Of a stretch of 64,000 nt of DNA, positions 25,384 to 32,841 are shown one piece after another (the first letter of the stretch is position 1; each line of letters starts with the position of its first letter). The notes below the pieces were generated by a model, which was given only the letters and a program-made list of their open reading frames with translations, did not search any database and had not been told where the DNA came from. Position numbers and translations under genes: made by a program. Origin of the DNA: Flavobacterium granuli. GTDB lineage: Bacteria; Bacteroidota; Bacteroidia; Flavobacteriales; Flavobacteriaceae. Where the stretch lies: NCBI RefSeq assembly GCF_900129705.1, contig NZ_FQWO01000008.1, positions 1-64,000 of the forward strand. Direction: 5' to 3'.

Positions 25384-26124
25384 ATGAATATATTTGATCT
25401 AATTATCAACGACAAGGAGGTGGTTTCTCTCGATACTGTTTTTCTTAATGAACTGAATCAGAAAAAGATGCTGCAGCTGGTCAAAGAGCATAAGTATGTA
25501 GCCGAACTCGCTAAATACGGATTGACAACTAACAATAAAATAATGTTGTACGGGAGTTCTGGTTGCGGAAAAACAACTACGGCCAAAGCGCTTGCAAACG
25601 CACTGAATAAGCCCATTCTGATCCTTAATTTGAGTAATGTAGTTTGTGCCCGAATTGGTGAAACAGCTCAAAATATAAAGCAGGTTTTTGACAAAGCAGC
25701 CAGAGAAAATGCGGTTCTTTTTCTCGATGAATTTGATCAGATTGCTAAAGACCGCGTGAGTGATGATAAGGATGTGGGAGAAATGAGAAGGTTGGTCAAT
25801 ACGATTATCCAGCTCATTGATTATTATCCTAAAAATGCTTTGCTGCTCTGTGCGACTAACCATCCTGAAATTATTGACAGCGCGCTTTTGAGACGTTTTC
25901 AGCTGCAAATCCATTTTGAAATGCCAACTCCGGATATTTTGGATGTTTATTATGATAAATTATTGAGTTCCTTTCCTGAAAATCTTCAAAATATCGAGCG
26001 GAAATATGCTATTTCTTTTGCCGAAGCGAAAGACTATGCTTTCACATTGGTCAAATCGGCTTTGATTGATGCATTGGAAAAGCAGGAAAAAATGAATCAA
26101 GAAAGAATCGGCAGCCTGTCCTAA
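25384..26124 (+). CDS. AAA-family ATPase, role unknown
   Basis: A 246-residue single-domain AAA ATPase. Walker A G-S-S-G-C-G-K-T-T is at residues 57-65, Walker B V-L-F-L-D-E-F at 111-117, sensor 1 A-T-N-H-P-E near 157-162, and the arginine finger region L-L-R-R-F near 168-172. The N-terminal 50 residues are a short helical lead-in without a recognisable domain. Relatives in Bacteroidota are sometimes encoded with a subtilisin-like protease in predicted stress or defence loci; no such partner lies here. TAAATTTG near 25360 is a possible -7 element. It converges on the porin gene across a long hairpin. Confidence 0.82.
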   Translation: MNIFDLIINDKEVVSLDTVFLNELNQKKMLQLVKEHKYVAELAKYGLTTNNKIMLYGSSGCGKTTTAKALANALNKPILILNLSNVVCARIGETAQNIKQVFDKAARENAVLFLDEFDQIAKDRVSDDKDVGEMRRLVNTIIQLIDYYPKNALLLCATNHPEIIDSALLRRFQLQIHFEMPTPDILDVYYDKLLSSFPENLQNIERKYAISFAEAKDYAFTLVKSALIDALEKQEKMNQERIGSLS

Positions 26125-26266
26125 ATCAGGAAAGCGATTCTTTGTGAATATGAGTAGATATAGGACGCTTTCGATGAAAGCAAAGCGGATAGAACATAGC
26201 GGCAGCCAGCGATGAAGCCGTTCTTGTCAGAGGAAGCGGATTGAAAGCGGATCAGTATTAGATTTT

Positions 26267-26330
26267 AAAGTCGTTTCTGAAAAATATTTTTAAGCTTGGC
26301 GGCTTTTGAATACTTTTCAGAAACGACTTT
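26267..26330. terminator. Bidirectional terminator-like hairpin between convergent genes
   Basis: A perfect 17-bp stem AAAGTCGTTTCTGAAAA (26267-26283) / TTTTCAGAAACGACTTT (26314-26330) with a 30-nt loop. It lies between the AAA ATPase (plus) and the porin (minus) and probably ends transcription from both sides. Confidence 0.75.
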
Positions 26331-26408
26331 TTAATTCAGGTATTAGAGGGTTTGTACGGAATGGATTGTCAGTCGATTAATCCGCTTTTTTCTGTGCGAG
26401 GTTTCAAA

Positions 26409-27458
26409 TTAGAAACTGTAGGTCATCGCCATCAACAGATAAGCATTGGAATTGGATGGATTGGTAGCAGTATTCCAAAAAATAGCTTCTGATGAAAGGT
26501 CGACCCTGATTTCGGGAATAATGGTCAGATTTCCTGTTTTGTAATTTAGTGACAGCGTATTGCCTACAATATTGGATTCCCCCATTGCCGGAAGTGCTAT
26601 TGCGGCTTTTTTAGCATCAAAATATTCCAGTCGGTAAGCAAGCCTTAGGTTTTCTTTGGCTGCATAGCTGGCATATCCAACCAGAGCAAACCAATTTTCA
26701 TCATTACTGCTAGCGGTATCCTCTTTTATTATCGAATAGGTTCCGTTGAATCCCAGAGAAAATTTATCATTGATGGTTTTAGAGGCAACAATATCAAATT
26801 GAGTTTTATTTACGCTGCTGGCCGGATTGGCGCTTCCTGAAGTTAGATTGAAATACAGGCTTTCGGAGGTGCTGGTATAAGCCAATTGCCCAATGACTGT
26901 TTTTTGGTCTGAGCCCGCTTCCAGGGCGGTTTTAAAGTCGGTAGGATTGCTCAGGCCCGCCATAAGGCTGAATTTTCCTAAGGTATATTGAACCTTTAGA
27001 CCCGTATTAAAAAAAGGCCCGTTTGTGAAAGCATAGGACATGCTGTAATTTTTGTTGTCTACCGCATCCAATAGTTCATATCCGATGTGGGTGGTAAAGC
27101 TGCCGGCAACGAGCTTGAAACGCTCTGAGAACTGGTAGGTGAAATAGAGTTGCTTGATCATGAAGGAGCTGCTGTTGTCATTATAAGTGAACTCTTTGTC
27201 TCTGTTTCCGAATCCCAAATCTACAAAAACGGTACCCTTAGCCCTGCTATGAGAGGCTTCGATGGAAACCATGCCCAGTTCGAAAGAATTATGAGCATAG
27301 GTGAAACTGGTTTTTCCATTGGGAGACAGGCCTGAAAAATCATACTTGTAGTAGAGGTCTGCCGATCCGCCGAAAGTGGTTGATGGTACCGAAGCTTCTT
27401 GTGCGAATGTCATCGTGCTTGTAAGTAGGAGTCCTAAAATGCTTGCTGTTTTTTTCAT
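26409..27458 (-). CDS. Outer-membrane beta-barrel porin (BBP2-like)
   Basis: A 349-residue protein with signal peptide M-K-K-T-A-S-I-L-G-L-L-L-T-S-T-M-T-F-A-Q. The mature chain has alternating strand patterns throughout (G-G-S-A-D-L-Y-Y-K-Y-D-F near the start, Q-L-Y-F-T-Y-Q-F, S-L-Y-F-N-L-T-S-G) and ends in the barrel signature M-A-M-T-Y-S-F with a C-terminal Phe. This matches the putative beta-barrel porin-2 family of Bacteroidota. Substrate unknown. It is the only gene in its transcription unit and is transcribed opposite to its neighbours. Confidence 0.85.
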   Translation of the reverse strand: MKKTASILGLLLTSTMTFAQEASVPSTTFGGSADLYYKYDFSGLSPNGKTSFTYAHNSFELGMVSIEASHSRAKGTVFVDLGFGNRDKEFTYNDNSSSFMIKQLYFTYQFSERFKLVAGSFTTHIGYELLDAVDNKNYSMSYAFTNGPFFNTGLKVQYTLGKFSLMAGLSNPTDFKTALEAGSDQKTVIGQLAYTSTSESLYFNLTSGSANPASSVNKTQFDIVASKTINDKFSLGFNGTYSIIKEDTASSNDENWFALVGYASYAAKENLRLAYRLEYFDAKKAAIALPAMGESNIVGNTLSLNYKTGNLTIIPEIRVDLSSEAIFWNTATNPSNSNAYLLMAMTYSF

Positions 27459-28112
27459 GTTAGTTTGGTTTGTTGGTTAATTTTGGTGTTGGTTTATATG
27501 CTTGTTTTTCTTATGATCAGAGGCGGTAGTTTTTTAGTTTTCAGCGGTTTATTTCGGGTTTCGTTGAGGCTAAATTATCAACTTTAGATTCCCTTCGATG
27601 ATTTTTTTTTAAATTCACAAAAGAATTATCGATATCAAAAAATCAATAAACAGGAAATGCTTATTTCGTATTTTAAGCATTCTTTTTTAATTTTTACATA
27701 ATCGATGTTTTGTGTTTTACCCCTGTTTTTTATAGGTTGATTTTATTTTGGTTAAAAAAAATAGCTATTGTTTTGTTTTTTTATTGATTTAATTAGTGTT
27801 AGTGGTGTTTTTTAATGGGGGTTGTTTTTATTTTAATAAAAATTAAAATTCAGCTTTTTATATAAAAAAAGAATGAACAGTTAATGCATGATGGAGCATA
27901 GTAAAAAAGTGATAAGGGAGTTATTGCTAATGAATGCAGCGGAATAAAAGTGGTTTAAATCGCGTATCTTTACTTTAGAATTAAAGGACTAAAAGTGGTT
28001 GGGCTTTTTTAGAAAGCAGAGCTTGCGTTTATTTAAATAAATAGCAAATCTAAAACCGCTGTTGGTATAAACGAAGGCCAAGGATTATCATTAAATACAC
28101 AACTGTTTTACA
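27459..28112. other. 654-bp AT-rich divergent intergenic region
   Basis: Lies between the divergently transcribed porin and Ca2+ ATPase genes. It contains long T and A runs (for example near 27600 and 27860), but I found no full TAnnTTTG promoter match on either strand and no gene. TATCTTTA near 27965 is the closest -7-like element toward the ATPase. Confidence 0.5.
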
Positions 28113-30686
28113 ATGAACTGGCACCTACTCCCCCTTTCCGAAATAGAGCGGCTGTTGAACACAAGCCCTTCAGGTATAGATAGTGTTACTGCTTCACAAC
28201 TTCTTGCAGAACATGGAAAAAACCAATTAGAGAAGAAAAAAAGGAAGACAATTTTGCAAATGCTGCTACAGCAACTGCTGGATTTTATGATTCTTATTCT
28301 TGTAGCTGCGGCCATAATTTCAGGGATATTGGGGGATATTATAGATACGATAATTATTCTTGCCATTATTGTCATTAATACGGCTGTGGGTGTGATACAA
28401 GAATACCGTGCCCAAAAGGCGATGGAGGCATTAAAGAAAATGGCAAGCGGCATTGCCCAAGTGGTGCGTGAAGGAACAAAGTTAGCCCTTCCTTTTTCAG
28501 AGCTTGTTCCGGGAGATTTATTGTTTCTCGAAGTGGGAAATATTATTCCTGCGGACATTCGTTTTTTTGAGACCCAACAGATAAAAGTGGACGAATCAGT
28601 ACTTACGGGCGAGTCGCACAATGTACAAAAGCATCCTGAGGAGCTGCCGCAAGGCGATTATGTGCTTGGCGACCGAATAAATATGGGCTATAAAGGCACG
28701 CATGTCACAAGTGGTTCTGGACTTGCGTATGTCGTGGCCACGGGAATGAGTACGGAGCTGGGGCGAATTGCACGAATGATCCAAACTGAGGAAGCAGCAA
28801 CACCTTTACAAAAAAGATTAACGGTATTTGGGAAACAATTGTCGGTTGGTATATTGATCGTCTGTGCTCTGATCTTTGGCATAGGGATCTGGCGTGGCGA
28901 GACAGTCTTAAGCATGTTGCTTACTTCTATTTCGCTTGCTGTTGCCGCAATCCCCGAGGCATTAGCCGCTCTGGTGACCATTGCACTCGCATTTGGCGCC
29001 AAGCGGTTGGTCAAAAGCAATGTGCTGATCAGAAAACTGGCTGCCGTTGAATCATTGGGTTCTGTCGGTTATATCTGTACAGACAAAACGGGAACACTTA
29101 CGCTGAATAAAATGACCGTAGAGGAAATTTTTGAGACCTCAGATGAAACAGCTAATCTTGTATTTGGCGGACAGAATGCTTTATTGGCTGCCATGGCATT
29201 AAATAATGATACATCCATTGACAGCAACGGAAAATGGTTGGGCGATTCGACCGAGCTGGCCCTGGCACGATATGCTTTTGATAAAAATTATAAGCGAGCC
29301 GATTTAGAACTAGACTATCCCAGAGTAGCGGAATTGCCTTTTGATTCCACACGAAAATGTATGAGTACCCTGCATAAATGCGATAAAGGAGTGCTGCTCA
29401 TTACCAAAGGTGCAGTTGAGGAACTTTTGGGAAAATTGAATGATGAACAAAAAACAGCCAAGGCCGAATTTGAATTTAAAGCAAATGAGATGGCGGCTAA
29501 GGGATATCGCGTATTAGGATATGCGGTAAAAAGACTTGCTGATGTGCCTGATAATTTAGCTTCGGGAGAAATAGAAAGCGCGTTAACCCTGATTGGATTT
29601 ACGGCAATGATTGATCCGCCGCGCGAAGAAGCCAAACAGGCGGTTGCCCAATGCAAAGAAGCAGGAATTATTACCGTTATGATTACCGGGGATCATAAAC
29701 TCACGGCCATGGCCATAGCAAAGAGATTGGGAATTCTAGAATCTGAAGAAGATCTGGTATTGAGCGGTCCGGAACTTAACCAATTAAAATTGGAAGAATT
29801 TGAGGATATAGTTGAGCGAGTGCGGGTTTATGCACGGGTAAATCCGGAACAGAAGCTGAAAATTATTACTGCCTTGCAGGATAAAAATCACTTTGTCGCG
29901 ATGACAGGTGATGGTGTCAATGATGCGCCGGCGCTCAAGAATGCCAATATAGGAATTGCCATGGGGATCAACGGAACGGAAGTTTCCAAAGAAGCCTCAC
30001 AAATGATTTTGTTGGACGATAATTTTTCAACTATCGTTGTGGCCATAAAACAAGGGCGAAGGATATTTGATAACATTTTGAAATTCATCAAATATATCAT
30101 GACCGGAAACTCCGGGGAATTATGGGCCATTTTTCTGGCTCCTTTTCTCGGATTGCCAATGCCTTTGTTGCCCATACAAATTCTCTGGATCAATCTTGTC
30201 AGCGACAGTTTGCCCGGATTAGCGCTTGGCTCTGAAAGTGCTGATGCGCATATAATGAAACGGCCTCCAAGAAGTCCGGGGCAGAATATTTTCTCCAGAG
30301 CGATGGTGATTCATATTTTATGGGTAGGTTTTCTGATCGGATTAATCACTTTAGGCATACAAGCCTGGGCCATTGAGAATGAAAAGGACCACTGGCAAAC
30401 CATGGCCTTTTCTGTTCTTTGTTTTGCTCAATTGGCACATGCCATGGCCATTCGTTCCGAGCGTGAATCCATTTTCAGGATTGGTTTGTTTTCAAATAAG
30501 TACATGATAATTGCTTTGTCGATCGCTATCGCTTTGCAGTTAATGGTTATTTATTCCCCTTTTTTCAATGTGATTTTTAAGACCCAAGCGTTGACGGTTA
30601 ATGAGCTTGCCTTGACAATAGCAGTGTCCGGCACGGTGTTTTTTGCGGTGGAAATAGAGAAATGGATAAAAAGGAAATGGGGTTAG
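28113..30686 (+). CDS. P-type calcium-transporting ATPase (P2A-like)
   Basis: An 857-residue cation pump with complete P-type architecture: an N-terminal cation-ATPase segment, the actuator motif T-G-E-S at residues 165-168, the membrane motif P-E-A-L at 281-284 where metal ligands reside, the phosphorylation site D324 in C-T-D-K-T-G-T, the hinge T-G-D-G-V-N-D-A-P-A and a C-terminal bundle of about six spans. P-E-[GA]-L and overall order fit SERCA/PMCA-like Ca2+ pumps (PMR1-like bacterial type). It would expel Ca2+ (or possibly Mn2+) from the cytoplasm. It appears monocistronic. A ChaA-type antiporter in the same window suggests more than one calcium exit route. Confidence 0.92.
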   Translation: MNWHLLPLSEIERLLNTSPSGIDSVTASQLLAEHGKNQLEKKKRKTILQMLLQQLLDFMILILVAAAIISGILGDIIDTIIILAIIVINTAVGVIQEYRAQKAMEALKKMASGIAQVVREGTKLALPFSELVPGDLLFLEVGNIIPADIRFFETQQIKVDESVLTGESHNVQKHPEELPQGDYVLGDRINMGYKGTHVTSGSGLAYVVATGMSTELGRIARMIQTEEAATPLQKRLTVFGKQLSVGILIVCALIFGIGIWRGETVLSMLLTSISLAVAAIPEALAALVTIALAFGAKRLVKSNVLIRKLAAVESLGSVGYICTDKTGTLTLNKMTVEEIFETSDETANLVFGGQNALLAAMALNNDTSIDSNGKWLGDSTELALARYAFDKNYKRADLELDYPRVAELPFDSTRKCMSTLHKCDKGVLLITKGAVEELLGKLNDEQKTAKAEFEFKANEMAAKGYRVLGYAVKRLADVPDNLASGEIESALTLIGFTAMIDPPREEAKQAVAQCKEAGIITVMITGDHKLTAMAIAKRLGILESEEDLVLSGPELNQLKLEEFEDIVERVRVYARVNPEQKLKIITALQDKNHFVAMTGDGVNDAPALKNANIGIAMGINGTEVSKEASQMILLDDNFSTIVVAIKQGRRIFDNILKFIKYIMTGNSGELWAIFLAPFLGLPMPLLPIQILWINLVSDSLPGLALGSESADAHIMKRPPRSPGQNIFSRAMVIHILWVGFLIGLITLGIQAWAIENEKDHWQTMAFSVLCFAQLAHAMAIRSERESIFRIGLFSNKYMIIALSIAIALQLMVIYSPFFNVIFKTQALTVNELALTIAVSGTVFFAVEIEKWIKRKWG

Positions 30687-30921
30687 GGGTTGGAATAGTG
30701 AAAAGTAATTATGGTACTGATTCGAGATATTTATTTTCGGGTTAATTTGAATTTGTAGAGCCCTTTGCAGACGCACCAACTTCTGTGCTGTACTATGGCG
30801 AAATGAAAATAAAAGAGGTGCAAATGAAAATTAATACTTATAAAAACAGCCAGCTAAATCAATAACAAAAAGGGAATCTGCTGACGTATTTTTATAAAAA
30901 CAGAAAGATTGACAAGCAGGG

Positions 30922-30957
30922 CAATAAAAAAAGCCCTCTGGAAAATCCGGAAGGCTC
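30922..30957 (-). terminator. Intrinsic terminator of the histone-like gene
   Basis: Stem 30932-30941 with 30947-30956 (AGCC and GGCT at the base, two imperfect pairs), 5-nt loop, and a seven-A run at 30926-30932 that reads as a U-run on the minus-strand transcript. It lies 16 bp past the stop of the minus-strand gene. Confidence 0.75.
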
Positions 30958-30972
30958 ATTTTTGAAAATAAA

Positions 30973-31149
30973 TTATTTTTTTGATTCCTCTACAGAAACT
31001 TTTCTAAACTCTTTTAAAAGTTTTTCCAGGTCCAAAGTCGATTTACGTGCTCTTGTTCCCGCCGCTTTGTTTCCTTTTTCGATGTGCAGTTCAGCCTCTG
31101 TTTTGAAGTTTTCAAATTCGGCATTGATTTTTTCGAATAAATCTTTCAT
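30973..31149 (-). CDS. Histone H1-like protein (Hc1 type), 58 residues
   Basis: A 58-residue basic protein: M-K-D-L-F-E-K-I-N-A-E-F-E-N-F-K-T-E-A-E, then L-H-I-E-K-G-N-K-A-A-G-T-R-A-R-K-S-T, and L-D-L-E-K-L-L-K-E-F-R-K-V-S-V-E-E-S-K-K. The G-N-K-A-A-G-T-R-A-R-K and L-K-E-F-R-K-V-S patterns identify the short Hc1-like family found widely in Bacteroidota, thought to bind and compact DNA. The reading frame is short enough to be missed by length filters, but the family match, the terminator just downstream and a TATTTTTG -7 candidate (31182 down to 31175) support it. Its role as nucleoid protein is from family knowledge. Confidence 0.88.
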   Translation of the reverse strand: MKDLFEKINAEFENFKTEAELHIEKGNKAAGTRARKSTLDLEKLLKEFRKVSVEESKK

Positions 31150-31368
31150 GGTGATACTATATTAAATTAGGGCGCAAAAATAAAAGTTTACTTATTAGAT
31201 AGCACTAATTTGGTGTTAAAATTATTGTTATTTAATCGAGAAAATGAAGGAGGGCCAATGGATGCGGATGCTTGCTTGCCGTGATTTTCAAAGTTTTTGA
31301 AATTATACAGATCCAATTTAATATATATAGTTTTGATTAGGAGTTGTTTATATCTAAACGAAAAATCT

Positions 31369-31376
31369 TATATTTG
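31369..31376 (+). promoter_or_regulatory. Possible -7 element for the polysaccharide exporter operon
   Basis: TATATTTG fits TAnnTTTG exactly. GTTGTTTA lies about 18-22 nt upstream as a weak -33. The expected start is about 60 nt before the wzm ATG at 31444, leaving a 5' leader. Confidence 0.45.
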
Positions 31377-31443
31377 TTAGGCGATGATTCTGATTGTATC
31401 GAAAAGGGCTCCATAATACGCTTGGTTTTTATCCTGATAGACA

Positions 31444-32313
31444 ATGAATACTACCAATAACAGCGATTCGGACTGGTTGTTTGAGATAGCACCCAAGAAT
31501 AATTTCTTCTCGTTGAACTTCAAAGAGGTTTGGCAATACCGCGACTTGCTGTTGCTTTTTGTAAAAAGAGATGTGGTCACGGTGTACAAACAAACCATTT
31601 TGGGGCCGTTATGGTACCTGATACAACCGCTTTTTACCTCGATTACTTTTACTGTGATTTTCAATAATGTTGCCGGGATCAGCACCGGAATTGTGCCTTC
31701 TTTCCTTTTTAATTTGGCCGGTATCACGATTTGGAATTATTTCACGGCTTGCCTTAATGATACTTCGGATACCTTTAAGCGCAATGCTTCTATTTTTGGG
31801 AAGGTCTATTTTCCGCGAATCATCATGCCGCTTTCGGTAGTGGTTTCTAACTTGTTGAAATTCGGAATTCAGTTTCTGATTTTTGTAATTTTTTATTTGT
31901 ATTTTTATTACCAAGGCGCCGCTATTAGTCTTAATGCCAGTGTATTGTTTTTTCCGCTGTTAGTGGTTTTGATGGGGGTTTTGGGATTGGGACTGGGGAT
32001 GATTATTTCCTCTTTGGTTACTAAATACAGGGATTTGAGTTATTTGATCGGTTTTGGAGTGCAATTGCTGATGTATCTCTCGGCGGTGATGTATCCTATG
32101 GCACTAATCAGGGAGAAAATCCCCGACTATGCTTGGTTGGTAAGCTATAATCCACTGGCTTATATTATTGAAAGCAGTCGATACATGTTGCTCAATACGG
32201 GTCATATTTCGGTTTCAGGACTTGTTTATACGTTTTTGCTGAGTTTTTTTATTTTTTTTATGGGCTTGCTTATTTTTAACAAAACGGAGAAAAGTTTTAT
32301 TGATACGGTCTAG
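31444..32313 (+). CDS. wzm: ABC-2 type polysaccharide exporter, permease (Wzm-like)
   Basis: A 289-residue inner-membrane protein with six hydrophobic spans. The cytoplasmic lead F-K-E-V-W-Q-Y-R-D-L-L-L-L-F-V-K-R-D and the G-P-L-W-Y-L-I-Q-P segment are the hallmark of Wzm/KpsM-type polysaccharide exporters. It forms the channel with the ATPase at 32842 and would move an undecaprenyl-linked glycan to the periplasm. In other genomes the two genes are normally adjacent; here a four-helix-bundle gene and heptamer hairpins separate them. The ATG at 31444 follows a plausible promoter. Confidence 0.92.
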   Translation: MNTTNNSDSDWLFEIAPKNNFFSLNFKEVWQYRDLLLLFVKRDVVTVYKQTILGPLWYLIQPLFTSITFTVIFNNVAGISTGIVPSFLFNLAGITIWNYFTACLNDTSDTFKRNASIFGKVYFPRIIMPLSVVVSNLLKFGIQFLIFVIFYLYFYYQGAAISLNASVLFFPLLVVLMGVLGLGLGMIISSLVTKYRDLSYLIGFGVQLLMYLSAVMYPMALIREKIPDYAWLVSYNPLAYIIESSRYMLLNTGHISVSGLVYTFLLSFFIFFMGLLIFNKTEKSFIDTV

Positions 32314-32319
32314 GGAGTT

Positions 32320-32420
32320 GTGAGTTATGGGTTGTGAATCGTCAGTCGTGAATCGTGAATCGAGAGTAGTAAGTGATGTCATTTTTCTACTCAAAACTGA
32401 CGACTGACGACTCACTAAAA
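32320..32420 (+). repeat. Heptamer array folding into a hairpin, copy 1 (left of four-helix-bundle gene)
   Basis: Plus-strand heptamers GTGAGTT, ATGGGTT, GTGAATC, GTCAGTC, GTGAATC, GTGAATC, GAGAGTA (32320-32368) are followed by a T-rich turn and reverse-complement heptamers (GACTGAC, GACTCAC). CGTCAGTCGT pairs with ACGACTGACG. The core from 32364 to 32420 (GAGTAGTAAGTGA, TTTTTCTACTCA, GACTCACTAAAA) recurs at 32780-32841. Confidence 0.85.
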
Positions 32421-32429
32421 AAAGAAGAT

Positions 32430-32774
32430 ATGGATCATAAAGAGTTGGATGTTTGGAAAAAGAGTATGGATTTGGTTGTTACAGTATATCAAATTACGCA
32501 GCTATTTCCGGATTCAGAAAAATTTGGTTTGACTAGTCAAATGAGAAGAGCAGCTGTTTCAATTCCATCTAATATTGCTGAAGGGGCCGCAAGAAAAGGA
32601 GATAGAGAATTGATTCATTTTCTTCATGTTGCCTTGGGGTCACTTTCAGAATTAGAAACACAATATTTAATAGCAATGCGATTGGAATTTATTAAGAACG
32701 AGCAAGTTTTTGAACTACAAATGATTGATGTTAAAAAACTTTTGATAGGGTTTAGAAATTATTTAAATAAGTGA
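32430..32774 (+). CDS. Four-helix-bundle protein (S23/IVP family)
   Basis: A 114-residue protein beginning M-D-H-K-E-L-D-V-W-K-K-S-M-D-L-V. It contains the family signature L-T-S-Q-M-R-R-A-A-V-S-I-P-S-N-I-A-E-G (residues about 50-70), R-E-L-I-H-F-L-H-V-A-L-G-S-L-S-E-L-E-T-Q and C-terminal helices. Members are known from intervening sequences in 23S rRNA genes and, as Avd, from diversity-generating retroelements; their molecular role is mostly unknown. The ATG at 32430 fits the family start, though the frame is open back into the repeat. It interrupts the wzm-wzt pair and is bracketed by two copies of a heptamer hairpin, which suggests insertion as a unit. Confidence 0.88.
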   Translation: MDHKELDVWKKSMDLVVTVYQITQLFPDSEKFGLTSQMRRAAVSIPSNIAEGAARKGDRELIHFLHVALGSLSELETQYLIAMRLEFIKNEQVFELQMIDVKKLLIGFRNYLNK

Positions 32775-32841
32775 ATAGTGAGTAGTAAGTGAGTTATTTT
32801 TCTACTCACGACTCACGACTCACGATTCACGACTCACTAAA
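32771..32841 (+). repeat. Heptamer array folding into a hairpin, copy 2 (right of four-helix-bundle gene)
   Basis: GTGAATA, GTGAGTA, GTAAGTG on the plus strand, a T-rich turn, then TACTCAC, GACTCAC, GACTCAC, GATTCAC, GACTCAC, which are reverse complements of GTGAGTA, GTGAGTC, GTGAGTC, GTGAATC and GTGAGTC. It begins on the stop codon of the four-helix-bundle gene and ends one base before the wzt ATG. Confidence 0.88.

Noticed and set aside
25399..25914. 171-codon minus-strand frame opposite the AAA ATPase
   Set aside because: The plus strand carries intact Walker A, Walker B and sensor motifs over the same bases.
28091..28621. 176-codon minus-strand frame opposite the Ca2+ ATPase start
   Set aside because: Lies wholly across conserved P-type ATPase codons including the T-G-E-S motif; no independent support.
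32320..32841. Four-helix-bundle gene as Avd of a diversity-generating retroelement
   Set aside because: No reverse transcriptase and no template/variable repeat pair with adenine-directed differences were seen nearby.
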